This document shows positions 18,534 to 27,308 of a stretch of 64,000 bases of DNA, piece after piece. The notes under the pieces were generated by a model that was given only the letters and a program-made list of their open reading frames with translations, had not been told where the DNA came from and did no database searches. Source of the stretch: Arthrobacter sp. MYb227 (GTDB taxonomy: Bacteria; Actinomycetota; Actinomycetes; Actinomycetales; Micrococcaceae); assembly GCF_002975435.1 (NCBI RefSeq), contig NZ_PCPT01000004.1, forward strand, positions 186,001 through 250,000, given 5' to 3'. How positions within the stretch are numbered: the stretch's first letter is position 1; each line of letters starts with the position of its first letter. Both the position numbers and the translations under genes were made by a program.

Positions 18534-19535
18534 TTACTTAATCAGACCGATCTCGGTCAACGTGGTCTTGACCTTGGTGATGTCTTCGGTGAGGAAGGAA
18601 TCAAACTCGGCGCCCGCAAGGAATGCGTTATCCCAGTTGTTGTCTTTCAGCGTCGTGGCCCAGGCCTCGGACTCGTTGAGCTTGGTGACCATCTCGGTGA
18701 GCTTCTTGGTCTGCGTCTCATCGATGGATCCCGGTGCCACAACACCACGCCAGTTGGTCAGCACCACGTCGATGCCCTGATCCTTCAGTGGCTTGATACC
18801 CGGAAGTGCTGGAGCTTCTACGGGTCCGGAGACCGCCAGGGCACGGACCTTGCCGGCCTTGACCTGCTCGGCGTATTCGCCAACACCGGAGATACCTGCC
18901 TGAACCTTGTTGCCCAACAAGGCGGCAAGGGACTCGCCACCGCCGGAGTAACCAATGTAGTTCAAGGAGTCCGCGGCGATGCCCTGGGCCTTGAGGATCT
19001 GACCGATCAGGATGTGGTCCGCACCGCCTGCCGAACCACCGGTAATGGCAACGCCCTTACCCTTGGTTTTAATGTCTGTGACCAGGTCATCGATGCTCTG
19101 GTACGGGCTGGAGGCCGGAACCACAAGCACCAGTGGCTCTTCGGTCAAACGAGCAATCGGGGTGGTGTCCTCAATGCGGGATGCAGACTTGTTGGTTTCA
19201 ACCGATCCCACCATCACGTAGCCCATGACCATCAAGGTGTTTGGATCTTTTTCGGTGGCTAGCTTGGCAAGACCGTTGGTGCCGCCGGCACCACCAATGT
19301 TCTGCACGGAAGCCGAGCCAACCTGCTTATTAGCGGTCAGATCTGCCTGCATGGAACGACCGGTCTGATCCCAGCCACCACCGGGGTTGGCCGGAACAAT
19401 GATGTTCAGCTTCTTGATCTCACCTGCGGCGCCGGCGTCACTTGCCGTGCCACCGCAGGCGGTGAGGGTCAGGGCCGCGATGGCTACCGCGGCGGCAAGT
19501 ACTGTGCGTCGTTTCGTCGAGCGATTGAGTTTCAC
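18534..19535 (-). CDS. tctC: tripartite tricarboxylate transporter substrate-binding protein
   Basis: A 333-residue lipoprotein from a GTG start with AAGGAAG 7-8 bases upstream. The signal peptide ends in the lipobox LTAC. The mature protein has the TctC features: IIVPANPGGGWDQTGRSMQ (ligand loop), GGAGGTNGLAKLA, and GGSAGGADHILIGQILKAQG. The periplasm-side binding protein hands carboxylates to TctAB; the exact ligand is not readable. It is the first gene of the operon and is divergent from the two-component system genes (182-base gap), which probably control it. An ATG-like frame further upstream lacks a signal peptide context. Confidence 0.93.
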   Translation of the reverse strand: MKLNRSTKRRTVLAAAVAIAALTLTACGGTASDAGAAGEIKKLNIIVPANPGGGWDQTGRSMQADLTANKQVGSASVQNIGGAGGTNGLAKLATEKDPNTLMVMGYVMVGSVETNKSASRIEDTTPIARLTEEPLVLVVPASSPYQSIDDLVTDIKTKGKGVAITGGSAGGADHILIGQILKAQGIAADSLNYIGYSGGGESLAALLGNKVQAGISGVGEYAEQVKAGKVRALAVSGPVEAPALPGIKPLKDQGIDVVLTNWRGVVAPGSIDETQTKKLTEMVTKLNESEAWATTLKDNNWDNAFLAGAEFDSFLTEDITKVKTTLTEIGLIK

Positions 19536-19717
19536 TGTGGAACTTCCTTGTCCAAGGGGGGTGCGAATGAAAGGCACCTCACGTGATCCAAACCACTTTC
19601 GGTGCGTGACTGACGTTATAAAAACCACACGCCCACCGGAAGTATCTGGTGATAGTGGTGGTATTGGTCATTTTGGTCACGACCATAACCCGCGCCGGGG
19701 CATGCCAAACTAGTGTG

Positions 19718-21349
19718 ATGCTCCGCACTTCACCACTACGCGCACCCTCGCTGCGCACTCACCTCATGCTGCTCCAAGTGGGCATCGTACTCTTGGTGAT
19801 CTCGGTGGCCGGTGTGGTCGCAGCAATATTGCAGGCAGATGCCATCAGGGATTCACACCAGGACCGCCTCATCGGTGTTGCAGAATCCGTGGCCCGGCTT
19901 CCCACGATCATCGAAGCCTTCGATGATCCGGACCCTGCCACAACCATCCAACCCCTAGCCGAGCTCATCCGGCAGGCCTCGGATGTCACCTACGTGGTAG
20001 TCACCGATGCGAAGGGCAACCGCTACTCACACCCCAACCCAAATCGCATCGGCGAACAAGTCTCCACAGACCCCTCGGTACCACTCTCCGGAGATATCTT
20101 TGTGGGAACCGAGCAGGGAACCCTTGGCACCTCCTGGCGGGTCAAGGTCCCGGTCTGGATCGATGATGAGGTCGTTGGCACCGCTTCGGTGGGCGTATTG
20201 GAAAGCGAACTCAGAGCCGACCTGCTCGAAAAACTCCCGGTACTCATTGGCTGGCTCCTTGGTGCGGCAGTAGTGGGAACCATCGGGGCCTTTAGTATTT
20301 CGAGGCTTGTCTGGCGCCGTATCCACCGCCAAGAACCCGAGCAAATCGCCGAACTGCTCCAATCCCGCGATGCCCTCTTACACGGGGTTGGCGATGGGCT
20401 GATCGCTACTGATGCCCACGGCATCATCACGCTGTTCAATGACGAAGCCCAACGCCTGCTGGACATCAAAGAAGACGTGGTGGGCCTGGCAGCAAACCTA
20501 GTCTTAGAAGAACAATTAGCAGCACTGATCGCCACCGAGCCCGAAGGCGAACAACTAGTCCTGGCCGGCGAGCGCATCCTGCTCGCCAAGGTTTCCGGTG
20601 CCACGGTCGCCGGATCTCACGTGGGCTCCATGGTTGTACTGCGAGACCGCACAGAATTACATGCCATGCTGCGCGATCTCAGCGGGGCCAGGGACATGAC
20701 CCAGGCACTACGTGCCCAGGCCCACGAATTTTCAAACCGCCTTCACGTCATCTCCGGCCTGCTAGAACTCGGCGAGATCCGTGCCGCGGCCCAATTCATT
20801 GGCACCGCAGACACCTCCGCCTCCCGTACCGGCGCCGAGGCCCTCGCCTCCGTCTCCGACCCGGAACTTGGTGCATTGCTGCTGGCCAAGGGGGCGATCT
20901 GCCGCGAAAAAGGCATCGAGCTTGTCATCGATGACGAATCTGTCCTCGCGCCTTCTGAACCGGCGCTCTCCCGAGACCTGATCACCATCCTAGGCAACCT
21001 GCTGGATAACTCGATCGAGGCAATAGTCCACCAGGGCCGCATCGAACTACTTGTCAGTGAGGAAGCCGATGCAAGCGTCCTGATAGAAATTCATGACGAT
21101 GGTCCGGGCATCGCCGCCGAGCTACAGGCAAGCATGTGGAACCTGGGAACCACCAGCAAAAGCACCGACACCGAGCATGCGGCCCGCGGCATCGGACTAG
21201 CCCTGGTCCACCGGGTTGTCACTCGCAGACGCGGCACCATCAACGTCACCAGCTCGGATCTGGGCGGGGCAGCCTTCACTGTGACGCTTCCGCCCACCCT
21301 CACCCACCGCAAACCAGCACATCTCATAGCAGCACCGGGAGAACCATGA
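19718..21349 (+). CDS. CitA/DcuS-type sensor histidine kinase
   Basis: A 543-residue sensor kinase. A first helix (VGIVLLVISVAGVVAAIL) is followed by an extracytoplasmic PAS-like (Cache) domain of about 130 residues with YSHPNPNRIGEQVSTD, a second helix (WLLGAAVVGTIGAF), and a cytoplasmic PAS (GVGDGLIATDAHGIITLFN). The H-box is QALRAQAHEFSNRLHVISG, the form typical of CitA/DcuS/DctS, and ATP-binding boxes (NLLDNSIEA, DDGPGI, GIGLALV) complete it. It should sense a di- or tricarboxylate and control the divergent tctCBA operon. The ATG at 19718 precedes the first helix. The stop overlaps the regulator's ATG (ATGA). Confidence 0.93.
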   Translation: MLRTSPLRAPSLRTHLMLLQVGIVLLVISVAGVVAAILQADAIRDSHQDRLIGVAESVARLPTIIEAFDDPDPATTIQPLAELIRQASDVTYVVVTDAKGNRYSHPNPNRIGEQVSTDPSVPLSGDIFVGTEQGTLGTSWRVKVPVWIDDEVVGTASVGVLESELRADLLEKLPVLIGWLLGAAVVGTIGAFSISRLVWRRIHRQEPEQIAELLQSRDALLHGVGDGLIATDAHGIITLFNDEAQRLLDIKEDVVGLAANLVLEEQLAALIATEPEGEQLVLAGERILLAKVSGATVAGSHVGSMVVLRDRTELHAMLRDLSGARDMTQALRAQAHEFSNRLHVISGLLELGEIRAAAQFIGTADTSASRTGAEALASVSDPELGALLLAKGAICREKGIELVIDDESVLAPSEPALSRDLITILGNLLDNSIEAIVHQGRIELLVSEEADASVLIEIHDDGPGIAAELQASMWNLGTTSKSTDTEHAARGIGLALVHRVVTRRRGTINVTSSDLGGAAFTVTLPPTLTHRKPAHLIAAPGEP

Positions 21350-22101
21350 GTCCGATCCGCACGGTCATCATCGACGATGACCTAGCAGTTGCAGGAGTGC
21401 ACCACGGCTTCCTCATGGCTCATGGGGCCTTCGAAGTCATCGGCACCGCCCACACCGGTGCCGCGGGACTACAAATGGTCAAAACCCTCCGTCCCGACCT
21501 TCTCTTACTGGATATCCATCTACCGGATCTGTCCGGCCTAGAGGTCCTCTCCCAACTACGTGCTGGCGCCCTGGGCTCCCAACTCGATGTCTTTGCCATT
21601 ACTGCCGCCCGCGAGCTGTCCACGGTACGCAGGGCGCTCGCCGGCGGAGTGATCGAGTATTTAGTCAAGCCCTTTGGCTCGGCCGAGTTCAGGGCACGAC
21701 TAGATAGGTATGTGGCGCATCGTTCGGCACTTTTGAAATTGCATACCGCGGATCGGGGACTGAATCAGCAGAGTATCGATAGTCTTCGCTCCACGGTATT
21801 ACCGGCCCCGGAAGCTCACGGCGGGGGGCCGTCCAATGCTGCAAGGGGCATCGTCATGGAAACCCAGCAACCGCCCAAGGGGCTTTCGAAGAACACCCTC
21901 GATGCGGTGACCGAGCTCTTACGGGTCCCGGGCGCCGACTATTCGGCGGCCGAGCTGGCCACCGAATTGGGACTGGCACGCGTGAGCGCACGACGTTACC
22001 TCGAATATTTGGTCACCCAGTCTCGGGCCACGTTGACCCCCAAATATGGAAGTGCCGGGCGTCCGGAAAATCGTTATTCCTGGAATCCCGGCACCTACTA
22101 G
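21346..22101 (+). CDS. CitB/DcuR-type response regulator
   Basis: A 251-residue regulator with an N-terminal receiver (VIIDDDLAVAGVHHGFL, then LLLLDIHLPDLSGLEVL with the phospho-acceptor Asp, and EYLVKPF with the conserved Lys). The C-terminal part has a helix-turn-helix of the type seen in CitB/DcuR regulators (LATELGLARVSARRYLEYLV), ending in ENRYSW. A Gly/Ser-rich linker joins the two. It overlaps the kinase gene by 4 bases and is its partner. Target is probably the divergent tctCBA promoter. Confidence 0.93.
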   Translation: MSPIRTVIIDDDLAVAGVHHGFLMAHGAFEVIGTAHTGAAGLQMVKTLRPDLLLLDIHLPDLSGLEVLSQLRAGALGSQLDVFAITAARELSTVRRALAGGVIEYLVKPFGSAEFRARLDRYVAHRSALLKLHTADRGLNQQSIDSLRSTVLPAPEAHGGGPSNAARGIVMETQQPPKGLSKNTLDAVTELLRVPGADYSAAELATELGLARVSARRYLEYLVTQSRATLTPKYGSAGRPENRYSWNPGTY

Positions 22102-22128
22102 AATATTTTTCTCGCTCCTGGCCTCGGT

Positions 22129-22659
22129 TTAGGTCCAGTCATCGGTTCCAAAGTGTCCACGCTGGTGCGCCAGGTGGGCTTCCTGGGTGAACATCAGGCA
22201 CACACGTGTTGCCTCGGCAACGGTAATACCATCCTGGTTGCGCCCAATATGGGCAAAGGTAGCCACCCCGAGCCCCGGTCGAGAGCTTGAGGGCCGTAAG
22301 TCAATGACGGTTGTTTGGGTGTAGAGAGTGTCTCCGGGGTAGAGCGGGTGTGGGAAACGAATATCAGATAGCCCCAGCTGCCCAACCAGGGTTCCTTGGG
22401 TGAGTTGGGAGACCGACTGTCCAACCATCGTGGCAAGGGTGAACATGGAGTTCATGACCCGCCGCCCAAAGGGTTGGGTGGCAGAAAATGCCGCGTCAAG
22501 ATGCAATGCCTGAGTGTTCATGGTCATCGTGGTGAATAGGACGTTATCGGCCTCGGTCATGGTGCGCCCCGGGGAATGAACGTAGAGCGTATCGGTTTCA
22601 AGCTCATCGAAATACAGCCCGCGTTGTTCAATCCTGCGAGGTTGGTCCTCGTTCATCAT
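22129..22659 (-). CDS. MaoC-family hotdog-fold dehydratase
   Basis: A 176-residue single-domain protein. GRTMTEADNVLFTTMTMNTQALHLDAAF and FGRRVMNSMFTLATMVGQ contain the hotdog helix and the MaoC hydratase motif region (Asp and His in the N-Q-A-L-H-L-D context). GDTLYTQTTVIDLRPSSSRP is the common second half. Such enzymes hydrate enoyl-CoA or form itaconyl/mesaconyl-type products. It lies just downstream of an acyl-CoA dehydrogenase in the same direction (173-base gap), so a role in acyl-CoA breakdown is inferred. The end nearly meets the convergent regulator gene. Confidence 0.88.
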   Translation of the reverse strand: MMNEDQPRRIEQRGLYFDELETDTLYVHSPGRTMTEADNVLFTTMTMNTQALHLDAAFSATQPFGRRVMNSMFTLATMVGQSVSQLTQGTLVGQLGLSDIRFPHPLYPGDTLYTQTTVIDLRPSSSRPGLGVATFAHIGRNQDGITVAEATRVCLMFTQEAHLAHQRGHFGTDDWT

Positions 22660-22832
22660 CGCGTTGCCCCTTCATCTTTAGGTGTAGCGCTACCGGTGTC
22701 CTACAGATCTCCTTGGCCCGTAGATAGTGGCCGGACAGATGTTCACCGGTGGTGCGTTACGTTTTTGCTAAAAGCCCCTAGTAACCCTCATCCTACAAAG
22801 AACTGGGGCCACTTTGGCAAGGGTATAAAGAA

Positions 22833-23996
22833 TTAAAGTCCTAGTGAACGTGCAATCAGCATTAATTGAACTTGGGTTGTACCCTCACCAATTTCAAGGA
22901 TCTTTGAATCCCTGTAATGCCGTGCAACCAATGACTCGTTAATGAACCCATAGCCACCGAAGATTTGCGTAGCATCCCGAGCGTTATCCATTGCCGCTTC
23001 CCCGGCGACCATCTTGGCGATTGCTGCCTCGGTCTTGAAATCCTTGCCGGCAAGCATCTTGGCTGCTGCGGCATAGTAGGCAAGTCGTGAGGTGTGCACG
23101 CGGGCAGCCATGCGGGCGATCATGAAGGAAATTCCTTGGTTTTCACCGATGCTGCGCCCAAATGCTGTGCGGCTTTTTGCGTAGGCCACCGATTCGTCAA
23201 GGCATCCTTGCGCGGCACCGGTTCCGAGAGCTGCAATCGCGATGCGCCCTTCGTCGAGGATTGAAAGGAAGTTTGCGTATCCGCGTCCCCGCACACCTAA
23301 GAGGTTTTCTTCTGGCACGCGTGCGTCTTTGAAAGATAGCGGGTGGGTATCCGAGGCATTCCAGCCCACCTTATTGTAGGCCGGTTCAACGGTGAATCCC
23401 GGGGTAGAACGCGGCATGATGATCGTCGAAATTTCCTTGGCCGCGCTACCGTCGGCCCGGGTCGTGGAGCCGGTAATCGCCGTAATCGTGACAAAGGAGG
23501 TGATGTCGGTGCCGGAGTTGGTAATAAATTCCTTGCTGCCATTTATAACCCAGGAACCATCCTCGAGCACCGCTTTGGTCTTGGTTCCTCCGGCATCGGA
23601 CCCGGCTTCCGGTTCGGTTAGCCCGAATCCTGCGAGTTCGTTTCCTGCGCAAAGGTTCGGAAGTAGCTCTTGTTTTTGCTTCTCGGTGCCAAACCTATAG
23701 ATCGGCATGGCACCAAGACTTACCCCGGCCTCGAGGGTGATGGCAACCGATTGATCGACTCGGCCTAATTCTTCAAGCGCTAGGGCCAGGGCAAAATAGT
23801 CACCGCCCATCCCCCCGTATTCTTCGCTGAAGGGAAGCCCAAATAGACCAAGCTCACCCATCTGGGAGATCACCGAATAAGGAAAAGAATGCTCGGCGTC
23901 ATGGTGTGCCGAAACGGGTGCCACCACCTCGTTGGCGAATTCTCGTACCGTGTCAACGAGCTGCTGGTATTCGTCGTTTAGTTCCAGGTTGATCAC
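22833..23996 (-). CDS. acyl-CoA dehydrogenase
   Basis: A 387-residue flavoprotein of the acyl-CoA dehydrogenase family. GFGLTEPEAGSDAGGTKTKA is the first FAD signature and MDNARDATQIFGGYGFINES the second, and the C-terminal RHYRDSKILEIGEGTTQVQL contains the usual catalytic Glu region (EIGEGT). It oxidises an acyl-CoA to the enoyl-CoA, passing electrons to ETF. The GTG at 23996 was chosen because AGAAGGGG lies 8 bases before it; a longer ATG form (24050) has no site. It is divergent from a TetR regulator with an operator candidate between. Confidence 0.92.
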   Translation of the reverse strand: MINLELNDEYQQLVDTVREFANEVVAPVSAHHDAEHSFPYSVISQMGELGLFGLPFSEEYGGMGGDYFALALALEELGRVDQSVAITLEAGVSLGAMPIYRFGTEKQKQELLPNLCAGNELAGFGLTEPEAGSDAGGTKTKAVLEDGSWVINGSKEFITNSGTDITSFVTITAITGSTTRADGSAAKEISTIIMPRSTPGFTVEPAYNKVGWNASDTHPLSFKDARVPEENLLGVRGRGYANFLSILDEGRIAIAALGTGAAQGCLDESVAYAKSRTAFGRSIGENQGISFMIARMAARVHTSRLAYYAAAAKMLAGKDFKTEAAIAKMVAGEAAMDNARDATQIFGGYGFINESLVARHYRDSKILEIGEGTTQVQLMLIARSLGL

Positions 23997-24108
23997 TGTA
24001 GTGCCCCTTCTAGATCCTGTGCCCACATTTGCCGCGGGGTTTGTATCCACCGACGTCTGTGGCCTGCTCCCCGTAAAGCTCTTGGGGATTGTTAGTTGAC
24101 CACGTATT

Positions 24109-24124
24109 GTTAGTGATCATTAAC
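24109..24124. promoter_or_regulatory. palindromic operator candidate for the TetR regulator
   Basis: GTTAGTGATCATTAAC equals its reverse complement at 14 of 16 positions (core TGATCA). It lies between the divergent acyl-CoA dehydrogenase and TetR genes, 112 bases from the former. A partial copy (GTTAGTTGACCAC) lies 19 bases to its left. TetR repressors bind such sites. Confidence 0.55.
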
Positions 24125-24254
24125 TGAATTCGAGGCTAGTGTCGGACGGCACACTTGTCTAGGCCTCAGCGCAAGATTTCAATTCGGCGTTCCTCGCACA
24201 TGAGCCCGCACCGCGACTCAGCTCAGGAAACGCAAAGGAGCAGCGAACACACCC

Positions 24255-24869
24255 ATGGATGCCATGCCACTCACCCCGGCTTCAACCGACAGGGACAGGG
24301 CCAAGGCACAACGCCGCGCAGATTTGCTCAAGGAAGCCAGCCGGCTCTTTGCTATCCGTGGCTATGCGGGCGTTTCACTCGAGGACCTAGGTGCTGCGTG
24401 CGGCATTAGCGGACCTGCCGTGTATAGACATTTTTCGGGCAAATCCGCTGTCCTGATTGCGCTGTTGGTGGGCATGAGTAGAGACCTGCTCAAGGGCGGA
24501 AAAGAAGTGCGCGCCAATGGGGGTAGTGCCGAGGAAATCCTGGGCAAGCTCATCGAATTCCACACAGATTTCACCCTCACGCGTCCGGAAATGATCCAGG
24601 TGCAAGAACGTAGCCTCGACGCGCTCCCGGAGGCCGAACTGCACCTCGTGCGAAAACTTCAGCGCGAATATATTGCCTTGTGGACAGAGCAATTACACCT
24701 GATTCATCCGCAAGAATCGGCAACAGTGATCCGTTTTAGGGCGCACGCGGCCTTTGGATTGCTCAATTCCCCGGCTCACTCCGCACATAACCCACGCACG
24801 TCCAAAAAGGGCTTGCGTAAACTACTAAACCAGATGGCGACCGCAGCCTTGTCCACCCCGGTAGGCTAG
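24255..24869 (+). CDS. TetR-family transcriptional regulator
   Basis: A 204-residue repressor. LKEASRLFAIRGYAGVSLEDLGAACGISGPAVYRHFSGKSAVLI is split here as the helix-turn-helix (GYAGVSLEDLGAACGISG) plus the following VYRHFSGK, the standard TetR motif. The C-terminal part is all-helical ligand-binding. It resembles regulators of fatty-acid or CoA-ester breakdown, which fits the divergent acyl-CoA dehydrogenase. AAAGGAG lies upstream of the ATG at 24255, and a second ATG is three codons later. A GNAT gene follows 36 bases after its stop. Confidence 0.92.
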   Translation: MDAMPLTPASTDRDRAKAQRRADLLKEASRLFAIRGYAGVSLEDLGAACGISGPAVYRHFSGKSAVLIALLVGMSRDLLKGGKEVRANGGSAEEILGKLIEFHTDFTLTRPEMIQVQERSLDALPEAELHLVRKLQREYIALWTEQLHLIHPQESATVIRFRAHAAFGLLNSPAHSAHNPRTSKKGLRKLLNQMATAALSTPVG

Positions 24870-24905
24870 GGATAAGTCGATCAACACAATAGAGAGGCAG
24901 TGACC

Positions 24906-25370
24906 GTGAAGCTACGGCCTATACAGCCCGAAGACCTAGATCAGTTCTTCGAACACCAGCAAGACCCCGAGGCGAATTTGATGGCTGCCTTTACGGCACG
25001 CAACCCATCGGATCGTGGAGTCTTTAACCACCATTGGGGATCGATCATCAACGATCCTAAGGTCATTGTGCGCACCATTGAGCATGAGGACGAAATCGCC
25101 GGTTCTATCCTGGTTTTCGAACACGAGGAGATCCCGGAGATTACTTTCTGGACGGCCAGCCGCTTCTGGGGCAAGGGCATTACTACCTCGGCTGTGGATG
25201 CTTTCCTTGCCGAGTACACAAATCGTCCATTGCGTGCACGGGTCCCCCAAGACAATGTTGGCTCGATCAAGATTTTGGAACGACGAGGTTTCAAGGTCAT
25301 CGATGAGGCAGCAGATTTCTCCAACGCCCGCGCCGCGGTCGTCAAAGAATTCATCATGGAACTGGTCTAG
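24906..25370 (+). CDS. GNAT-family N-acetyltransferase (RimJ/RimL-like)
   Basis: A 154-residue acetyltransferase. LRPIQPEDLDQFFEHQQDPEA is the usual first helix, TFWTASRFWGKGITTSAVDAF contains the acetyl-CoA loop (WGKGITTSA), and VPQDNVGSIKILERRGFKV is the last conserved block. Small-molecule or protein N-terminal acetylation is typical for this subgroup; the target is unknown. The GTG at 24906 suits AGAGAGG (24891-24897) 8 bases upstream; the earlier in-frame GTG at 24900 is too close. It is probably co-transcribed with the TetR gene. Confidence 0.85.
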   Translation: MKLRPIQPEDLDQFFEHQQDPEANLMAAFTARNPSDRGVFNHHWGSIINDPKVIVRTIEHEDEIAGSILVFEHEEIPEITFWTASRFWGKGITTSAVDAFLAEYTNRPLRARVPQDNVGSIKILERRGFKVIDEAADFSNARAAVVKEFIMELV

Positions 25371-25427
25371 GCCACGTCCCTCATTGCAGATTTTTCCCCC
25401 CTGAGCGCTATCGGCTTTGGGACGACG

Positions 25428-25479
25428 AAGGACCGGATGCTCACCCTTAGAAGGAATTCAAGGGGAGCCTTCGGTCCTT
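25428..25479 (+). terminator. terminator hairpin after the GNAT gene
   Basis: AAGGACCG (25428-25435) pairs with CGGTCCTT (25472-25479), with an inner GCTCACCCTT / AAGGGGAGC stem. It lies 58 bases after the GNAT stop. Confidence 0.6.
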
Positions 25480-25522
25480 TGCTTTGAGTACACGGTCTAT
25501 AGGTCAAGGTCAATGTGTCTAC

Positions 25523-25566
25523 ACCAAAGGCTGGTCCTTCCCCGTGGGAATGAACCAGCCTTTGGT
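25523..25566. terminator. terminator hairpin between convergent genes
   Basis: ACCAAAGGCTGGT (25523-25535) and its exact complement (25554-25566) enclose TTCCC/GGGAA. It lies 39 bases after the stop of the first peptide-transporter operon on the minus strand and may serve both directions. Confidence 0.7.
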
Positions 25567-25604
25567 ATGAATCACGCTAAATGTTGTCTAGCAGCTACAT
25601 GGGA

Positions 25605-27308
25605 CTAGCTATCCGGGTTGTCATTTGCCAGCAGGATACGACGGGCCTCGCGGCGCACTGCCTGTTCGCCGGGCTCCGGAACTGGTGCCGCGGCAAGCAG
25701 TCGGCGGGTGTAGTCGTGCTGCGGTGCGTGCAATACGTCCGAGACGCGTCCCTGCTCCACTGCATGCCCATCCTTCATCACAACCACCGAGTGGGCCAGG
25801 AGGTCCACCACGGCAAGGTCGTGGCTGACAAAGAGGCAGGCGAACTCGTAGCGTTCCTGAAGTTCCTGAATCATTTCAAGCACGGCGGCCTGCACCGAAA
25901 CATCCAATGCGCTGGTGGGCTCATCGGCAATCAATAATTCCGGATCCAGAGTCAAGGCACGTGCAATACATACGCGCTGACGCTGGCCACCGGAAAGCTC
26001 ATGCGGGTAACGGTTAATGACCGATGCCGGCAGGTGAACCGCCTCTAGAAGCTCGGTGGCACGTTTAATGCGGGCCGCCCGGTTCCCTACCTTGTGTACC
26101 ACCATGGGTTCGGTGATGCAGTCACCAATCGGGAAACGCGGATTCAGGGACGCCGCAGGATCTTGGAAGATCACACCAATCTTGGCTCGTACCGCACGCG
26201 CCGCCTTGGGACGCAGCTGGGTGAGGTTTTGTCCCTGCACCGCTAACACACCCGAGGCCACGGGCAGCAAGCCCAGCACTGCCTTGGCAATCGTTGATTT
26301 ACCGGAACCCGATTCGCCAACGATGCCTAGGATCTCCCCGCGCGCCAGCTCGAATGAAACATCGTCGACGGCACGGAATTTGGAACCCCGCATATCGTAT
26401 TCGAGCACCAGGTTTTTGGCTTCAAGAACCAGCGTGCGGTTCGGATTGACCGGTGCGATCGGTTCTGGTTGCCAGTCACCACTGATGTCCACTGCTTCAA
26501 GGCGCGGAACCGCCGCCAGGAGCTTCTGCGTATACGGGTGCTGTGGGCGGTTGAGCACCTGATCCACGGTTCCGGTTTCTACCAGCGAACCACGGAACAT
26601 CACCGCGACGCGGTCGGCTAGGTCGGCTACAACACCCATATTGTGGGTGATCAACAGGATGCCGGTGTTCAGCTTGTCCTTGAGCTCGCGCAGCAAATCA
26701 AGGATTTCGGCCTGCACCGTCACATCAAGTGCGGTAGTTGGTTCATCGGCAATAATCACCTTGGGATCACAGGAAATTGCCATGGCAATGACGATGCGCT
26801 GACGCTGGCCGCCGGAGAACTGGTGTGGGTACTGTTTGATCCGCTTGCGCGGTTCGGGAATGCCGACCATTTCCAACAGTTCGACGGCACGTGCGGTGGC
26901 TTCCTTCCCATAGGCAAGACCGTGAAGTTCCAGCGATTCGGTGAGCTGACGCTCGATGGTAAGCACCGGGTTCAACGCCGTCATCGGTTCCTGGAAAACC
27001 ATGGCAATATCCGTGGCACGCATCTTACGCATCTTGGCTTCGGGAAGATTAACAACGTTGATTCCTCCCACAAAGGCCTTACCCGTGATGCTCGCATTCG
27101 AGGGGAGCAAACCCATGGCGGCGGTTGAGGTTACGGATTTACCGGACCCTGATTCGCCCACCAGTGCAACTACCTCGCCGGGGAAAACCTCAAGGGAGAG
27201 CCCCTTGACGGCTTTCACATCGGAGAATTCGGTTTGAAAGGTGACCGAAAGGTTCTCAAAGCTCAGTGCTGTGCCGGTGGTGGCTGGCTCGTGTGTCTGG
27301 GTGCTCAT
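25605..27308 (-). CDS. peptide ABC transporter, fused two-domain ATPase (operon 1)
   Basis: A 567-residue protein with two complete ABC domains, equivalent to DppD and DppF in one chain. First: GESGSGKSVTS (Walker A), FSGGQRQRIVIAMA (signature), VIIADEPTTALD (Walker B). Second: GESGSGKSTIAK, LSGGQRQRVCIARA, LLIADEPTSALD. It powers import through the two permeases at the inner membrane. The ATG at 27308 has AAAGGAA upstream and overlaps the DppC-like gene by 4 bases (ATGA). A very similar protein is in the second operon (32310-34007). The substrate, di- or oligopeptides, is inferred from the family. Confidence 0.94.
   Translation of the reverse strand: MSTQTHEPATTGTALSFENLSVTFQTEFSDVKAVKGLSLEVFPGEVVALVGESGSGKSVTSTAAMGLLPSNASITGKAFVGGINVVNLPEAKMRKMRATDIAMVFQEPMTALNPVLTIERQLTESLELHGLAYGKEATARAVELLEMVGIPEPRKRIKQYPHQFSGGQRQRIVIAMAISCDPKVIIADEPTTALDVTVQAEILDLLRELKDKLNTGILLITHNMGVVADLADRVAVMFRGSLVETGTVDQVLNRPQHPYTQKLLAAVPRLEAVDISGDWQPEPIAPVNPNRTLVLEAKNLVLEYDMRGSKFRAVDDVSFELARGEILGIVGESGSGKSTIAKAVLGLLPVASGVLAVQGQNLTQLRPKAARAVRAKIGVIFQDPAASLNPRFPIGDCITEPMVVHKVGNRAARIKRATELLEAVHLPASVINRYPHELSGGQRQRVCIARALTLDPELLIADEPTSALDVSVQAAVLEMIQELQERYEFACLFVSHDLAVVDLLAHSVVVMKDGHAVEQGRVSDVLHAPQHDYTRRLLAAAPVPEPGEQAVRREARRILLANDNPDS

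Noticed and set aside
19649-19717. Extended N-terminus of the sensor kinase
   Set aside because: The upstream codons lie in the divergent promoter region and a better ATG at 19718 precedes the membrane helix.
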